From NCBI GenBank assembly GCA_017984215.1, contig JAGOAA010000013.1:3272-49759 (forward strand): 46,488 nt of DNA. The letters run 5' to 3'. A program made the position numbers and the translations under genes. The notes below the pieces were generated by a model. The model was not told the origin of the DNA. It made no database searches and worked only from the letters and a program-made list of their open reading frames with translations. Below are positions 32,263 through 40,188 of the stretch, piece after piece. The stretch's first letter is position 1; each line of letters begins with the position of its first letter. The DNA comes from Cytophagaceae bacterium (GTDB lineage: Bacteria > Bacteroidota > Bacteroidia > Cytophagales > Spirosomataceae).

Positions 32263-33368
32263 TGAAGCAAATAGCAATTTTATGCCTGCTGGCCCTTTCG
32301 CTGCATGGACAAAAGGCCGTAGATCTAGGTACCTTAAAAGGTGGCGACTACCAAGTACACATTCCCGCAAATTGGAATAAAAAATTAATCATGTATGCGC
32401 ATGGTTATCAGTTTATGGGTACGCCTCCATCGAGTGCGAATGCGCAGTTGGCCCAACGACTAAAACCCTTTTTAGATCGCGGATTCGCAATCGCGGCATC
32501 GGATTACCCCATTCAAGGGTTCGCCTTGCCAGAAGGAGTGGATGCGACTGAAGAATTGCGTCAAGCCTTTATAAAAAAAATGGGCCAACCTGATTCTACT
32601 TTCATGGTAGGTCATTCCATGGGGGGCGGCATAACAATCGCTACGCTGGAAAATTTTGGGCAGCATTACCAAGGTGGACTACCCTTGTGTCCTTTGTCTT
32701 CAAGACCTTATCTACAATGCCGCAAGGAATATGATATGTATGCGACTTTTAACGGCCTTTTTCCGGGTATTGTTCCTAGTTTGAAAGAGATTTTTGATCC
32801 ATCGAGTTCGATTTCTTTTGTGTCATTTGCTCAAGCGGGTCCACGCATGGGAGCGATTAAACAAGCAGTCATTTCAAAAGATTCAGTCTTGGCGGCAGCA
32901 TTTGCCAAACGCTTTGACCTCAAATTAGCCGACCTTCCTGCAGCATTATTTTTTAACCAAAATGTGTTGCGCGATTTGGCCTTAAAATTCAATGGTAACC
33001 CTTTCGATAATACGCAAACGGTATATTCAGGTTTTCCTGATAACCTGGAAGTGAACAAAAAAGCAGAGCGTTTGGCAGCTACGCAAGATCCTCAAAAACT
33101 ATTTGCCCGTTACGATCGCACCGGGAAAATTGACAAGCCAATCGTTTTGATGCATACGATTTACGACCAACTCATTCCCGTTTCCTATGCGGTTACGAAT
33201 CTAGAAAACATGATTCATGCCCAAGGTCGCGGGAAATATTTTACGGTGAAGTACACGAATGGTCAGGCGCATTGCCAATTTACGGATAAGCAAACAGGTG
33301 AGGCATTTGATGCTTTGCGTAACTGGGTTAAAACAGGCGTGAAGCCTTCTTTTGGATATGTCAACTAA
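32262..33368 (+). CDS. Alpha/beta hydrolase, exported
   Basis: A 368-aa alpha/beta hydrolase with a short signal (MKQIAILCLLALSLHGQ). The nucleophile elbow is GHSMGG with S119. The oxyanion region is YAHGYQFMGT near residue 45, the acid is probably the Asp in TIYDQLIPVSYA, and the His is in NGQAHCQFT. It is fused by overlap to DUF3237 upstream and to the MFS gene downstream (11-base overlap). Together they could take up and hydrolyse an ester; aromatic substrates are suggested only by the transporter family. Confidence 0.85.
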   Translation: MKQIAILCLLALSLHGQKAVDLGTLKGGDYQVHIPANWNKKLIMYAHGYQFMGTPPSSANAQLAQRLKPFLDRGFAIAASDYPIQGFALPEGVDATEELRQAFIKKMGQPDSTFMVGHSMGGGITIATLENFGQHYQGGLPLCPLSSRPYLQCRKEYDMYATFNGLFPGIVPSLKEIFDPSSSISFVSFAQAGPRMGAIKQAVISKDSVLAAAFAKRFDLKLADLPAALFFNQNVLRDLALKFNGNPFDNTQTVYSGFPDNLEVNKKAERLAATQDPQKLFARYDRTGKIDKPIVLMHTIYDQLIPVSYAVTNLENMIHAQGRGKYFTVKYTNGQAHCQFTDKQTGEAFDALRNWVKTGVKPSFGYVN

Positions 33369-34527
33369 GCAATACATCGCAGTATTTATCTGCTTTTTAA
33401 TGAACATGCTGGACGGGATGGATGTGCTCATCATTTCCTATGCCGCTCCTGCCATTGCCAAAGCGTGGAGCATTTCGCCCGCGAATCTAGGAATCGTATT
33501 TAGCTCAGGCCTGGTGGGCATGACTGTTGGAGCCATTTTTTTAGCGCCTTTCGCTGATCGTATCGGCCGAAAATCAACCATGTTAATCGCCGGATTATTG
33601 ATGGCCACCTGTATTTATCTGACGTCTTTTGCGACAGATATCAATTTATTGATGATTTTTCGTTTCATCAGTGGCTTGGGAATTGGAGCCATGATGGCGA
33701 CAACGGCTGCATTAACTGCAGAAAACTCGCCAACTTCTACTCGAAATTTTTGGGTGAGTACCGTCGTAGCAGGCTATCCAGTGGGAGCCGTTTTATCGGG
33801 ATTAGTCGCCGCAACGGTCATTAAAACCGCGGGTTGGGAGCATCTATTTGAATTAGCAGGCTATGCGACTTTTCTGTCTTTACCGCTGGTAGGCCTATTT
33901 ATCAAAGAGTCATTTGCTCTTTCCAAACAAGACGATGCAAAACCGAGTGTTCAAATCTTAGTCAAAGAGCCTTATCGCATTTCTACATTTCAACTTTGGA
34001 CGGCATTGTTTCTAGCCTTTGCTACGCTCTATTTTATGTTGAATTGGATACCCAAATTAGCCACGAATGCGGGCCTTTCGCTTTCTGCCGCAATCTATGC
34101 AGGGACAGTTTTCAACCTGGGAGCGATCGTCGGTATTCCCATGCAAGGCTATTGCTCATCGCGTTTCGGATTGAAAAAAACGATTGGAACAATCTTGATT
34201 TTTACCGCTTTGGTCATGCTCTCCTTTGGCTTTTTTGTGGAGACCGACTACGTTTTGGTGATCTTCTTTTTAATGGGTTTTGGTGTTCAGGGAGGCTTTG
34301 TTGGCTTGTATGCCGTGGCGGCTAGTATGTACCCAACGTACATTCGAACCACTGGCGTTGGTTGGGCAATAGGCGCCGGTCGCTTAGGAGGAATTATCGG
34401 TCCTATTTTAGGAGGCTTGTTGGTCGCTTGGGGCTTGGATATGACCCAAAGTTTCTGGGTATTTGCCATCCCGTCTGCATTAGCAGGATTAATGACATTT
34501 CGAATTTCATCGAAAGATATCAGCTAA
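33358..34527 (+). CDS. MFS transporter of the aromatic acid:H+ symporter type
   Basis: A 389-aa MFS protein of about 12 helices. The opening helix carries MNMLDGMDVLIISYAAPAIA, the Asp-rich DGxD pattern of the AAHS family (PcaK/BenK-like), and loop 2-3 has FADRIGRKSTML, the MFS signature. I use the ATG at 33358, which overlaps the hydrolase stop by 11 bases; the frame extends two codons to a TTG. Substrate identity (benzoate-like acids or another small acid) is inferred from the family only. Confidence 0.85.
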   Translation: MSTKQYIAVFICFLMNMLDGMDVLIISYAAPAIAKAWSISPANLGIVFSSGLVGMTVGAIFLAPFADRIGRKSTMLIAGLLMATCIYLTSFATDINLLMIFRFISGLGIGAMMATTAALTAENSPTSTRNFWVSTVVAGYPVGAVLSGLVAATVIKTAGWEHLFELAGYATFLSLPLVGLFIKESFALSKQDDAKPSVQILVKEPYRISTFQLWTALFLAFATLYFMLNWIPKLATNAGLSLSAAIYAGTVFNLGAIVGIPMQGYCSSRFGLKKTIGTILIFTALVMLSFGFFVETDYVLVIFFLMGFGVQGGFVGLYAVAASMYPTYIRTTGVGWAIGAGRLGGIIGPILGGLLVAWGLDMTQSFWVFAIPSALAGLMTFRISSKDIS

Positions 34528-34572
34528 TTGATAATCGATTTTTTCTTGTCTTACATGTCGGTTGCAAACACT

Positions 34573-34606
34573 ACCTTTGGCAAACCTGAGGAGGATTGCC
34601 AAAGGT
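34573..34606. repeat. Palindromic intergenic repeat, family 1, copy F
   Basis: A 34-base hairpin with loop GAGG, the exact reverse complement of copy B. It lies between the convergent MFS and holin-family genes. Confidence 0.88.
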
Positions 34607-34616
34607 TAAGTGGGGG

Positions 34617-34955
34617 TTATTTCGTAAAAAGCCCTACAAAAGAGTTCGTAATACCTACCACAAAACTGAAGATTAAGGGAGCGATAAATCCATTCACCTT
34701 AAATCCAGTCACATAGGCTTCCACGATGTAAACCATCGCTACGGTAATGACCAAGGAAAACAATCCCAAGGTCATGAAGGTAATCGGGAAACTGATTATT
34801 TTCAGAATTGGTTTTACGAAAGAATTTAAAAATCCCATCGCCAAGGCTACGACAAAAGCTGTCGTAAATCCATCGACCGTAATTCCCTTTAAGTAGCGGG
34901 GAATGATTAATACCACGCCCGCAATGATGATGTAACGAATGATAAATCCAATCAT
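34617..34955 (-). CDS. Four-helix membrane protein of the phage-holin 4_2 superfamily
   Basis: A 112-aa protein with four hydrophobic helices matching PF04020: IPRYLKGITVDGFTTAFVVALAMGFLNSFVKPILKIISFPITFMTLGLFSLVI, then MVYIVEAYVTGFKVNGF and ALSFVVGITNSF-like ends. Despite the name, chromosomal copies are ordinary membrane proteins, and nothing here suggests a prophage. It lies one base after the hisIE stop, so it is probably the last gene of the his operon. The function is unknown. Confidence 0.87.
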   Translation of the reverse strand: MIGFIIRYIIIAGVVLIIPRYLKGITVDGFTTAFVVALAMGFLNSFVKPILKIISFPITFMTLGLFSLVITVAMVYIVEAYVTGFKVNGFIAPLIFSFVVGITNSFVGLFTK

Positions 34956-34956
34956 G

Positions 34957-35553
34957 TTATTTCTGATGTCTAGCTTGTAATGTCTTTACGATTTCTTCTA
35001 ATCCAATGCCGCGATCTTCCAACAAAACCAATAAGTGGAAAATCAAATCAGCAGCCTCGCCTTTAAACAATTCATCATTGTTCATCATGGCCTCGATTAC
35101 TAATTCAACCGCCTCTTCGCCTACTTTTTGAGCCACCTTATGCGTTCCTTTTTGGAACAAGGAAGCCGTATACGAAGTGTCTGCCGATGCATTTTTACGA
35201 GAACGAATGATGTGTTTTAAGTGGTCTAACCAAGCAGCATTATCCGCATTCGATTCATTGAAACAGGTATCAGAACCCGTATGGCATGTTGGCCCCGCTG
35301 GTTTTGCTTGGATCAAAATAGTGTCTTGGTCACAATCAATAGCCACATTGACCACATCCAGATAATTTTCTGAAGTTTCTCCTTTGGTCCAAAGACGATT
35401 CTTTGAACGGGAAAAAAAAGTCACCCGGTTTTCGGCAAGCGTTTTGGTATAGGCCTCTTCATTCATGTAGCCCAACATCAATACTTTCAAGGTGCTTGCA
35501 TCTTGTATTATGGCAGGGACTAAGCCTTTGGAAAAATCGGGTTGTAAACTCAT
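34957..35553 (-). CDS. hisIE: Bifunctional phosphoribosyl-AMP cyclohydrolase / phosphoribosyl-ATP pyrophosphatase
   Basis: Carries out steps 2 and 3 of histidine synthesis. Residues 1 to about 105 are the HisI cyclohydrolase with MNEEAYTKTLAENRVTFFSRSK, LWTKGETSENYLDV, the metal-binding DCDQDT and the Cys pair in PTCHTGSDTCF. The HisE pyrophosphatase domain follows (GTHKVAQKVGEEAVELVIEAM, EAADLIFHLLVLL). At 198 aa the length fits the fused enzyme. It lies 10 bases after hisF. Confidence 0.96.
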   Translation of the reverse strand: MSLQPDFSKGLVPAIIQDASTLKVLMLGYMNEEAYTKTLAENRVTFFSRSKNRLWTKGETSENYLDVVNVAIDCDQDTILIQAKPAGPTCHTGSDTCFNESNADNAAWLDHLKHIIRSRKNASADTSYTASLFQKGTHKVAQKVGEEAVELVIEAMMNNDELFKGEAADLIFHLLVLLEDRGIGLEEIVKTLQARHQK

Positions 35554-35563
35554 AAAGGTTAAA

Positions 35564-36322
35564 TTAGTATATCCGCATCGGAATTCCTTTGCTCGCTAAG
35601 TATTTTTTCAATTCAATAATCTCAATTTCCTTGAAGTGGAAAATGCTTGCTGCCAAACCGGCATCTGCTTTTCCCTCCGTAAAAACCTCATAAAAATGTT
35701 CCATCGTCCCAGCGCCGCCTGATGCGATGATGGGAATGGAAGATTGCGAAGAAACCCGACTCGTTAGGTCATTGGCAAAACCCGATTTAGTCCCATCGGC
35801 ATCCATGGATGTTAATAGGATTTCTCCCGCCCCACGAGATTCGACTTCTTTGGCCCAAGCCATCGTTTGAATATCCGTGATTTTTCTGCCGCCATGGGTA
35901 TGCACCCAATCGTTACCTTCTACAAAGCGCGTATCAATTGCCACGATGATGCATTGAGAACCGAATTGTAAGGCTAATTCGTCTATTAATTCCGGCCGAC
36001 GAACCGCCGAGGAATTAATGGAAACTTTATCGGCCCCCGCATTTAATAAAGCAGATACATCTTCGATGCTACTAATTCCTCCACCTACCGTGAAGGGAAT
36101 ATTCACATGTCTTGCCACTTCACGCACCAGATTGACTAAGGTTTTTCTATTGTCAACCGTTGCTGTAATGTCTAAGAAAACTAACTCATCTGCCCCTTGT
36201 TCAGCATATAAAGCACCTAATTCCACGGGATCGCCCGCATCACGCAAATCCACAAAGTTGGTCCCCTTCACAGTCCGACCCTCTTTTATATCCAAGCAAG
36301 GAATAATTCGTTTCGTTAGCAT
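35564..36322 (-). CDS. hisF: Imidazole glycerol phosphate synthase, cyclase subunit
   Basis: The (beta/alpha)8 barrel that, with HisH, makes imidazole-glycerol phosphate and AICAR. At 252 aa the length is normal. Both catalytic Asp are present: D11 (IIPCLD) and D130 (IIVAID). VGGGIS, the SINSSAV loop and [10 protein letters not shown] complete the phosphate-binding sites. It overlaps hisA by seven bases. Confidence 0.97.
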   Translation of the reverse strand: MLTKRIIPCLDIKEGRTVKGTNFVDLRDAGDPVELGALYAEQGADELVFLDITATVDNRKTLVNLVREVARHVNIPFTVGGGISSIEDVSALLNAGADKVSINSSAVRRPELIDELALQFGSQCIIVAIDTRFVEGNDWVHTHGGRKITDIQTMAWAKEVESRGAGEILLTSMDADGTKSGFANDLTSRVSSQSSIPIIASGGAGTMEHFYEVFTEGKADAGLAASIFHFKEIEIIELKKYLASKGIPMRIY

Positions 36323-37050
36323 AGGGATTCTTTGGCAAATGTGGCTAAATCTTCGAGTGTAATGCGGCCTTCGTAAAAGGCTTTTCCAACAATCACACCG
36401 AATAAATTCATGGCACGTAATTGTTCTAAATCTTGCATATTGGCTACGCCACCACTGGCAATGATGTTTAATCCAGGATTATTCGCTTGGATTTTTGCGT
36501 ATAAATCAAAACTTGGCCCCTGCAACAATCCGTCCTTCGCCACATCCGTCGATATGACGTATTGAGCGCCTGCCGCTTGGTAATCTGTCAGAAAATCAAA
36601 TATGGAAATATTCGAATTTTCTTGCCAACCAGCTACTGCGATTTGTTCGTTGTGGGCATCAGCGCCCAAGATAATTTTATCAGTTCCGTATTTTTTGAAC
36701 CAGCCATGCACGAGCTCAGGATTGCGAACGGCAATACTTCCCGCGGTGATTTGTGCAGCACCGGCAGAAAACGCTCGGTCGATCATGGCATCGGATTGAA
36801 CGCCGCCACCAAAATCAATGTGCAAAGAAGTGTTCGAGGCGATGCGCTCTAATACGGCAGCATTGACAATTTCTTTCGCTTTTGCTCCATCCAAATCAAC
36901 TAAATGTAAGCGTTGGATTCCCGCTCCTTCGAATGCCTTGGCAATTTCTAGCGGGTCAGAACTGTAAACTTTCTTTTGTTGGTAATCTCCTTGCGTTAAT
37001 CGAACGCATTGTCCTCCAATAATATCGATGGCTGGAATGAGTTGGAACAT
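36316..37050 (-). CDS. hisA: ProFAR isomerase
   Basis: Isomerises ProFAR to PRFAR in histidine synthesis. A 244-aa barrel with catalytic D9 (LIPAIDI) and D131 (IILGADA), GGGV at 81-84 and [13 protein letters not shown]. It sits between hisH, four bases upstream, and hisF, which it overlaps. Confidence 0.96.
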   Translation of the reverse strand: MFQLIPAIDIIGGQCVRLTQGDYQQKKVYSSDPLEIAKAFEGAGIQRLHLVDLDGAKAKEIVNAAVLERIASNTSLHIDFGGGVQSDAMIDRAFSAGAAQITAGSIAVRNPELVHGWFKKYGTDKIILGADAHNEQIAVAGWQENSNISIFDFLTDYQAAGAQYVISTDVAKDGLLQGPSFDLYAKIQANNPGLNIIASGGVANMQDLEQLRAMNLFGVIVGKAFYEGRITLEDLATFAKESLC

Positions 37051-37053
37051 AGA

Positions 37054-37641
37054 TTAAAGCGCTAAGAAGTTTTGAATGATTTTTTGACCAGCCATGCCGG
37101 ATATTTCTGCGTGGAATTGTGCGGCGTAGAAATTGTCTTTTTGTAACATAGCCGAAAAGGGTTGGACATAGTCACAAATGGCTGTCGTATAGGGATTTAC
37201 GGGCGCATAAAAAGAGTGAACAAAGTACATGTACTCCTCTTTTTTGAGCCCTTCCATGAGGATATTTTCACCAGAGGCTTGAATGGAATTCCAGCCTACA
37301 TGGGGTATTTTCAAGTCGGCACTTACAAATCGTTTCACCGGCACATCGAATACGCCCATACAATTCGTATTATTTTCTTCAGAATCGCGACACAATAATT
37401 GCATACCGATACAAGTCGCTAATACGGGTTGCTTTAAGGTAGGAATTATTTGGTCTAAGCCTTTTTCGCGCAAATAGGCCATCGCGGTACTCGCTTCTCC
37501 CACCCCAGGAAAAATGACTTTATCCGCTGATCGAATCATCGCTTCGTCGTCTGTCCATTGGTATTTCATCCCGATTCTGTCCAAGGCGTACATGACCGAT
37601 TGCACATTTCCGGCATTGTATTTGATGATTGCGATTTCCAT
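37054..37641 (-). CDS. hisH: Imidazole glycerol phosphate synthase, glutamine amidotransferase subunit
   Basis: Supplies ammonia from glutamine to HisF. A 195-aa class I amidotransferase. The triad is C77 (ATCIGMQLL), H177 and E179 (QFHAEISG); PGVGEA is the oxyanion loop and YFVHSFYAP the conserved strand. The usual FHPEKSG is FHAEISG here, leaving the catalytic His and Glu intact. It is the first gene of this his cluster, with hisG, D, C and B not in the window. A -7 element lies upstream. Confidence 0.95.
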   Translation of the reverse strand: MEIAIIKYNAGNVQSVMYALDRIGMKYQWTDDEAMIRSADKVIFPGVGEASTAMAYLREKGLDQIIPTLKQPVLATCIGMQLLCRDSEENNTNCMGVFDVPVKRFVSADLKIPHVGWNSIQASGENILMEGLKKEEYMYFVHSFYAPVNPYTTAICDYVQPFSAMLQKDNFYAAQFHAEISGMAGQKIIQNFLAL

Positions 37642-37671
37642 GGACGAATTTTAATGGGGCAAAATGCCATG

Positions 37672-37679
37672 CAAAGGTA
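37672..37679 (-). promoter_or_regulatory. -7 promoter element of the his cluster (reads leftward)
   Basis: On the minus strand the sequence is TACCTTTG, a full match to TAnnTTTG, 30 bases before the hisH ATG. No clear -33 TTG is present. Confidence 0.45.
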
Positions 37680-37710
37680 GGCAAAAGGGCTTAGATTATG
37701 AAAAGAAGCG

Positions 37711-37718
37711 TATATTTG
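37711..37718 (+). promoter_or_regulatory. -7 promoter element of the VTT gene
   Basis: TATATTTG ends eight bases before the ATG at 37727, implying a very short leader. Confidence 0.5.
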
Positions 37719-37726
37719 TTGGCCCT

Positions 37727-38392
37727 ATGTCTCAAAACCGCCGCATTCTTTTCGAAACCCTGTACCTCCTTTGGATGGGGGCATTGCCCGTCTTATCAAG
37801 TTTGTTGCTAGGCTATTTTGCTTTGGCGAACCCCGACTTTTTTACCAGCTTTAATGCGCTGGAATCCGTGATTTTTTGGGTCATAGCCGTATTCATTATG
37901 GGTTTGGCGCTATGCCCTACGACCTTTTTTGCTATGTTTACGGGCTATGTTTGGGGCTGGTCGGGTCTGTTGCCGCTCATTGTTGCTTATGCGATTGCCT
38001 CCTTATTGGGTTATGCGATGGCGCGAAAAATGAAAGGGGATGCACTCATCGAGCTCATACGAGTTAAGTTTAAAGCGGCTGATTTTCTGGATAACGTACA
38101 AGCTCAATCTTTTGCTTGGGTATTTTTAGCGCGCTTATCTCCCATATTTCCTTTTGCTATTACAAATGCATTAATGGCATTTTTAGGAGTTCCCTTGCGT
38201 CAGTTTTTTGTAGGTGGAACGCTCGGTATGCTTCCGCGAACATTAATCGCCTTATGGACGGGAACCCAAGCGGCCTCCTGGGCAAACTTACTTAATCATC
38301 CCGAAATGCTTCGTTGGCAAGATGTCGCGAGCCTTGCAATGTTATTCATTTCCGTCATCGGGATGTTTGTGCTTGCAAAACGAAAAGCCTAA
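37727..38392 (+). CDS. TVP38/TMEM64 (VTT/DedA-like) membrane protein
   Basis: A 221-aa polytopic protein with a VTT domain: FAMFTGYVWGWSGLLPLIVAYAIASLLGYAMARKMKGD, then AWVFLARLSPIFPFAITNALMAFLGVPLRQFFVGGTLGMLPRTLIALWTG. The re-entrant loop with Arg and Pro is typical of DedA/TMEM64 proteins, which are linked to lipid scrambling or flippase functions. The substrate is unknown. The frame runs upstream to 37664, but the ATG at 37727 follows the promoter element. It converges with a four-base overlap on the next gene. Confidence 0.85.
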   Translation: MSQNRRILFETLYLLWMGALPVLSSLLLGYFALANPDFFTSFNALESVIFWVIAVFIMGLALCPTTFFAMFTGYVWGWSGLLPLIVAYAIASLLGYAMARKMKGDALIELIRVKFKAADFLDNVQAQSFAWVFLARLSPIFPFAITNALMAFLGVPLRQFFVGGTLGMLPRTLIALWTGTQAASWANLLNHPEMLRWQDVASLAMLFISVIGMFVLAKRKA

Positions 38393-38673
38393 TGTTTTAA
38401 AAACAAGTAAATAAAACCGAACATCGCGACGAGCTGACCTATCCAAAAGGTAAACATCCATCGTAGAATATTTTTTTCCGAATCGGCTATTTTCGTTAAT
38501 AATTTCAACTCCAGTTCCATGAGTCGAACATCTAAGTATTCCTTCGTGACGAAGTTTTTAGTTCGGTCCTCAATGGTGTCTTGAATGACTTCTACAAATT
38601 CCATGGCATCTTTTTCCACTAAGTGGAGTTTTTTATGCGCTAATTGATATAGTTGAATTGATTTCGCTTCCAT
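38389..38673 (-). CDS. DUF1640/CCDC90-like coiled-coil membrane protein, paralogue 1
   Basis: A 94-aa protein. Residues 1-45 form a helical head (LVEKDAMEFVEVIQDTIE) followed by NFVTKEYLDVRLMELELKLLTKIADSEKNILRW, a coiled coil, and a single C-terminal membrane helix (MFTFWIGQLVAMFGFIYLF). The TKEYLDVRL... coiled coil, then a Trp-Met-Phe-x-Phe-Trp helix, is the head-neck-stalk-anchor plan of bacterial DUF1640 proteins, relatives of mitochondrial MCUR1/CCDC90B. No biochemical role is known. A paralogue lies 62 bases upstream on the same strand. Confidence 0.72.
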   Translation of the reverse strand: MEAKSIQLYQLAHKKLHLVEKDAMEFVEVIQDTIEDRTKNFVTKEYLDVRLMELELKLLTKIADSEKNILRWMFTFWIGQLVAMFGFIYLFLKH

Positions 38674-38735
38674 GTTTCAAACCTACAAAAACACATTAGA
38701 TGAGCCAATTCGATACAAGAATAGCTCAATAATTA

Positions 38736-38984
38736 TCAGTTTTTCATCAGGGAAACAATCATATACGTCACAGCCCCTTGCCCCACCCAAAAAATAAACA
38801 TCCATTTAATAAGTTCACTTTTTGCTTCGGCAACGGTCTGATGAACAAAATCCTTGCTCACAAATTCATTCGTGGAATCTTGTATTTCTTCTTGGATGCC
38901 ATGAATAAATCTCATATCATCTTGCTCGCCCAAATGTAATTTGGCTCGAACTCTTTGATAAAATTTTCGGGTGTGTGGTTTCAT
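38736..38984 (-). CDS. DUF1640/CCDC90-like coiled-coil membrane protein, paralogue 2
   Basis: An 82-aa protein with the same plan as its neighbour: KLHLGEQDDMRFIHGIQEEIQDSTNEFVSKDF, a shorter coiled coil (VHQTVAEAKSELIKW) and the membrane helix MFIFWVGQGAVTYMIVSLM. The motif W-M-F-x-F-W-x-G-Q is shared with paralogue 1, so they arose by duplication; the stalk here is about 12 residues shorter. The function is unknown. Confidence 0.72.
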   Translation of the reverse strand: MKPHTRKFYQRVRAKLHLGEQDDMRFIHGIQEEIQDSTNEFVSKDFVHQTVAEAKSELIKWMFIFWVGQGAVTYMIVSLMKN

Positions 38985-39036
38985 GCCCTAAATGTAGGAC
39001 CTCTCCACGAAGGAGTCAATTCGCTTTTCGACTATT

Positions 39037-39429
39037 TTAGATTAATTCAGAATCAATCACTTGAACTTTTCCCCACAAGTGCTTGTTGTCATCAATGAAC
39101 TTTTTGTGCAAGGGGTGATATAGGTATTCTGATTCTTTTGTAGCATTATCAAATACTAATACCACAGAAAAAGTATAACTTCCATCTGTTGCGCCTTTGT
39201 CGAATTCAGTTACGATGGGACGGCCAACGTGCGCATTTTGGATCATAGGCAAGGTGCCTAATTGTTTAAGAGCGGCCAACAATTGTGCTTTTTCGGCATC
39301 ATTGTTCGGGTTTTTGGCCCAAAACAACACATGGTGAATAAAGGTCATAGATGTTTTTGCATTTGGTAATACACTGCTAGCTGCAGCCGCCAAACCGGCT
39401 TGTTGGAGGAAATTTCTTCTCGAAGTCAT
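39037..39429 (-). CDS. Dabb-domain (stress-responsive alpha/beta barrel) protein, exported
   Basis: A 130-aa protein with an MTSRRNFLQQAGLAAAASSVLP twin-arginine-type signal and a Dabb domain (FIHHVLFWAKNPNNDAEKAQLLAALKQL, VVLVFDNATKESEYLYHPLHKKFID). Dabb proteins are small dimeric barrels; some are cyclases, most are unknown. The start is the ATG at 39427-39429 rather than the TTG one codon upstream. It is divergent from the atypical SDR gene with 33 bases between. Confidence 0.85.
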   Translation of the reverse strand: MTSRRNFLQQAGLAAAASSVLPNAKTSMTFIHHVLFWAKNPNNDAEKAQLLAALKQLGTLPMIQNAHVGRPIVTEFDKGATDGSYTFSVVLVFDNATKESEYLYHPLHKKFIDDNKHLWGKVQVIDSELI

Positions 39430-39462
39430 CAAATAGGTATTTAAATATTATTCAATTCTACG

Positions 39463-40149
39463 ATGGAAAATCTACAAAAGCAATTTATCATCACGGGTGC
39501 CACAGGCATGGTGGGCGAAGGTGTCTTACATGAGGCGATTCATTCTCCTTTCGTTAGCCAAATTTTGGTGGTCAACCGCAAACCTTGTGGTGTACAGCAT
39601 CCAAAAGTCAAAGAATATCTGTTAACTGATTTTTTGAAACCCGAAGAAATTCGCGATGCGATTAAAGGATATGACGCCTGTCTGTTTTGCCTCGGGGTGT
39701 CCTCCGTGGGAATGAAGCCGGATGAATACAAACAAAAGACCTACGATTTGACCTTAGGTTTTGCCCAAGTATTGCACGAGGAAAACCCTCAAATGTCGTT
39801 TAGCTATATTTCAGGCGCCGGAACGGATTCTACAGAGCAGGGGCGTTTAGCCTGGGCGCGCGTGAAAGGGAAAACGGAAAATGATCTACGGAAAATGGGT
39901 TTTGGGGACTATTATTCTTTCCGACCGGCCATGATTCGGCCGACTCCCGGCTTGAAAAATGCGCTGTCATTCTATAAATATATTGATTGGATCTTCCCGA
40001 TACTCAAGTTCGTTGCTCCGCATACAGCCTGTACCTTACAGGAGTTGGGCCATGCGATGTTAGAAACGGCCGTTTTTGGTTCACCGACCAAGACCGTAGA
40101 AGGGAATGATATTTTGGCATTAGCCAAACAAATGCGTGCGCGTTTATAG
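39463..40149 (+). CDS. NAD(P)-binding atypical SDR (HTATIP2/YbjT-like)
   Basis: A 228-aa Rossmann protein with ITGATGMVGEGVL near the start (TGxxGxxG), LFCLGVSSVG in the middle, YISGAGTDSTEQGRLAWARVKGKTENDL in place of the classical YxxxK region, and YSFRPAMIRPT. This is the pattern of atypical SDRs near HTATIP2. A redox or cofactor-sensing role is possible; the substrate is unknown. The gene precedes gpmI. Confidence 0.83.
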   Translation: MENLQKQFIITGATGMVGEGVLHEAIHSPFVSQILVVNRKPCGVQHPKVKEYLLTDFLKPEEIRDAIKGYDACLFCLGVSSVGMKPDEYKQKTYDLTLGFAQVLHEENPQMSFSYISGAGTDSTEQGRLAWARVKGKTENDLRKMGFGDYYSFRPAMIRPTPGLKNALSFYKYIDWIFPILKFVAPHTACTLQELGHAMLETAVFGSPTKTVEGNDILALAKQMRARL

Positions 40150-40158
40150 CTTTTTGGC

Positions 40159-40166
40159 TATTTTTG
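40159..40166 (+). promoter_or_regulatory. -7 promoter element of gpmI
   Basis: TATTTTTG fits TAnnTTTG and lies 22 bases before the GTG start of gpmI. Confidence 0.45.
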
Positions 40167-40188
40167 TAAGATAATTAAATATACTCCC

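Noticed and set aside
34617..34955. Prophage remnant, suggested by the holin-family name
   Set aside because: Chromosomal members of this family are common, and there is no lysin, integrase, capsid gene or attachment site nearby.
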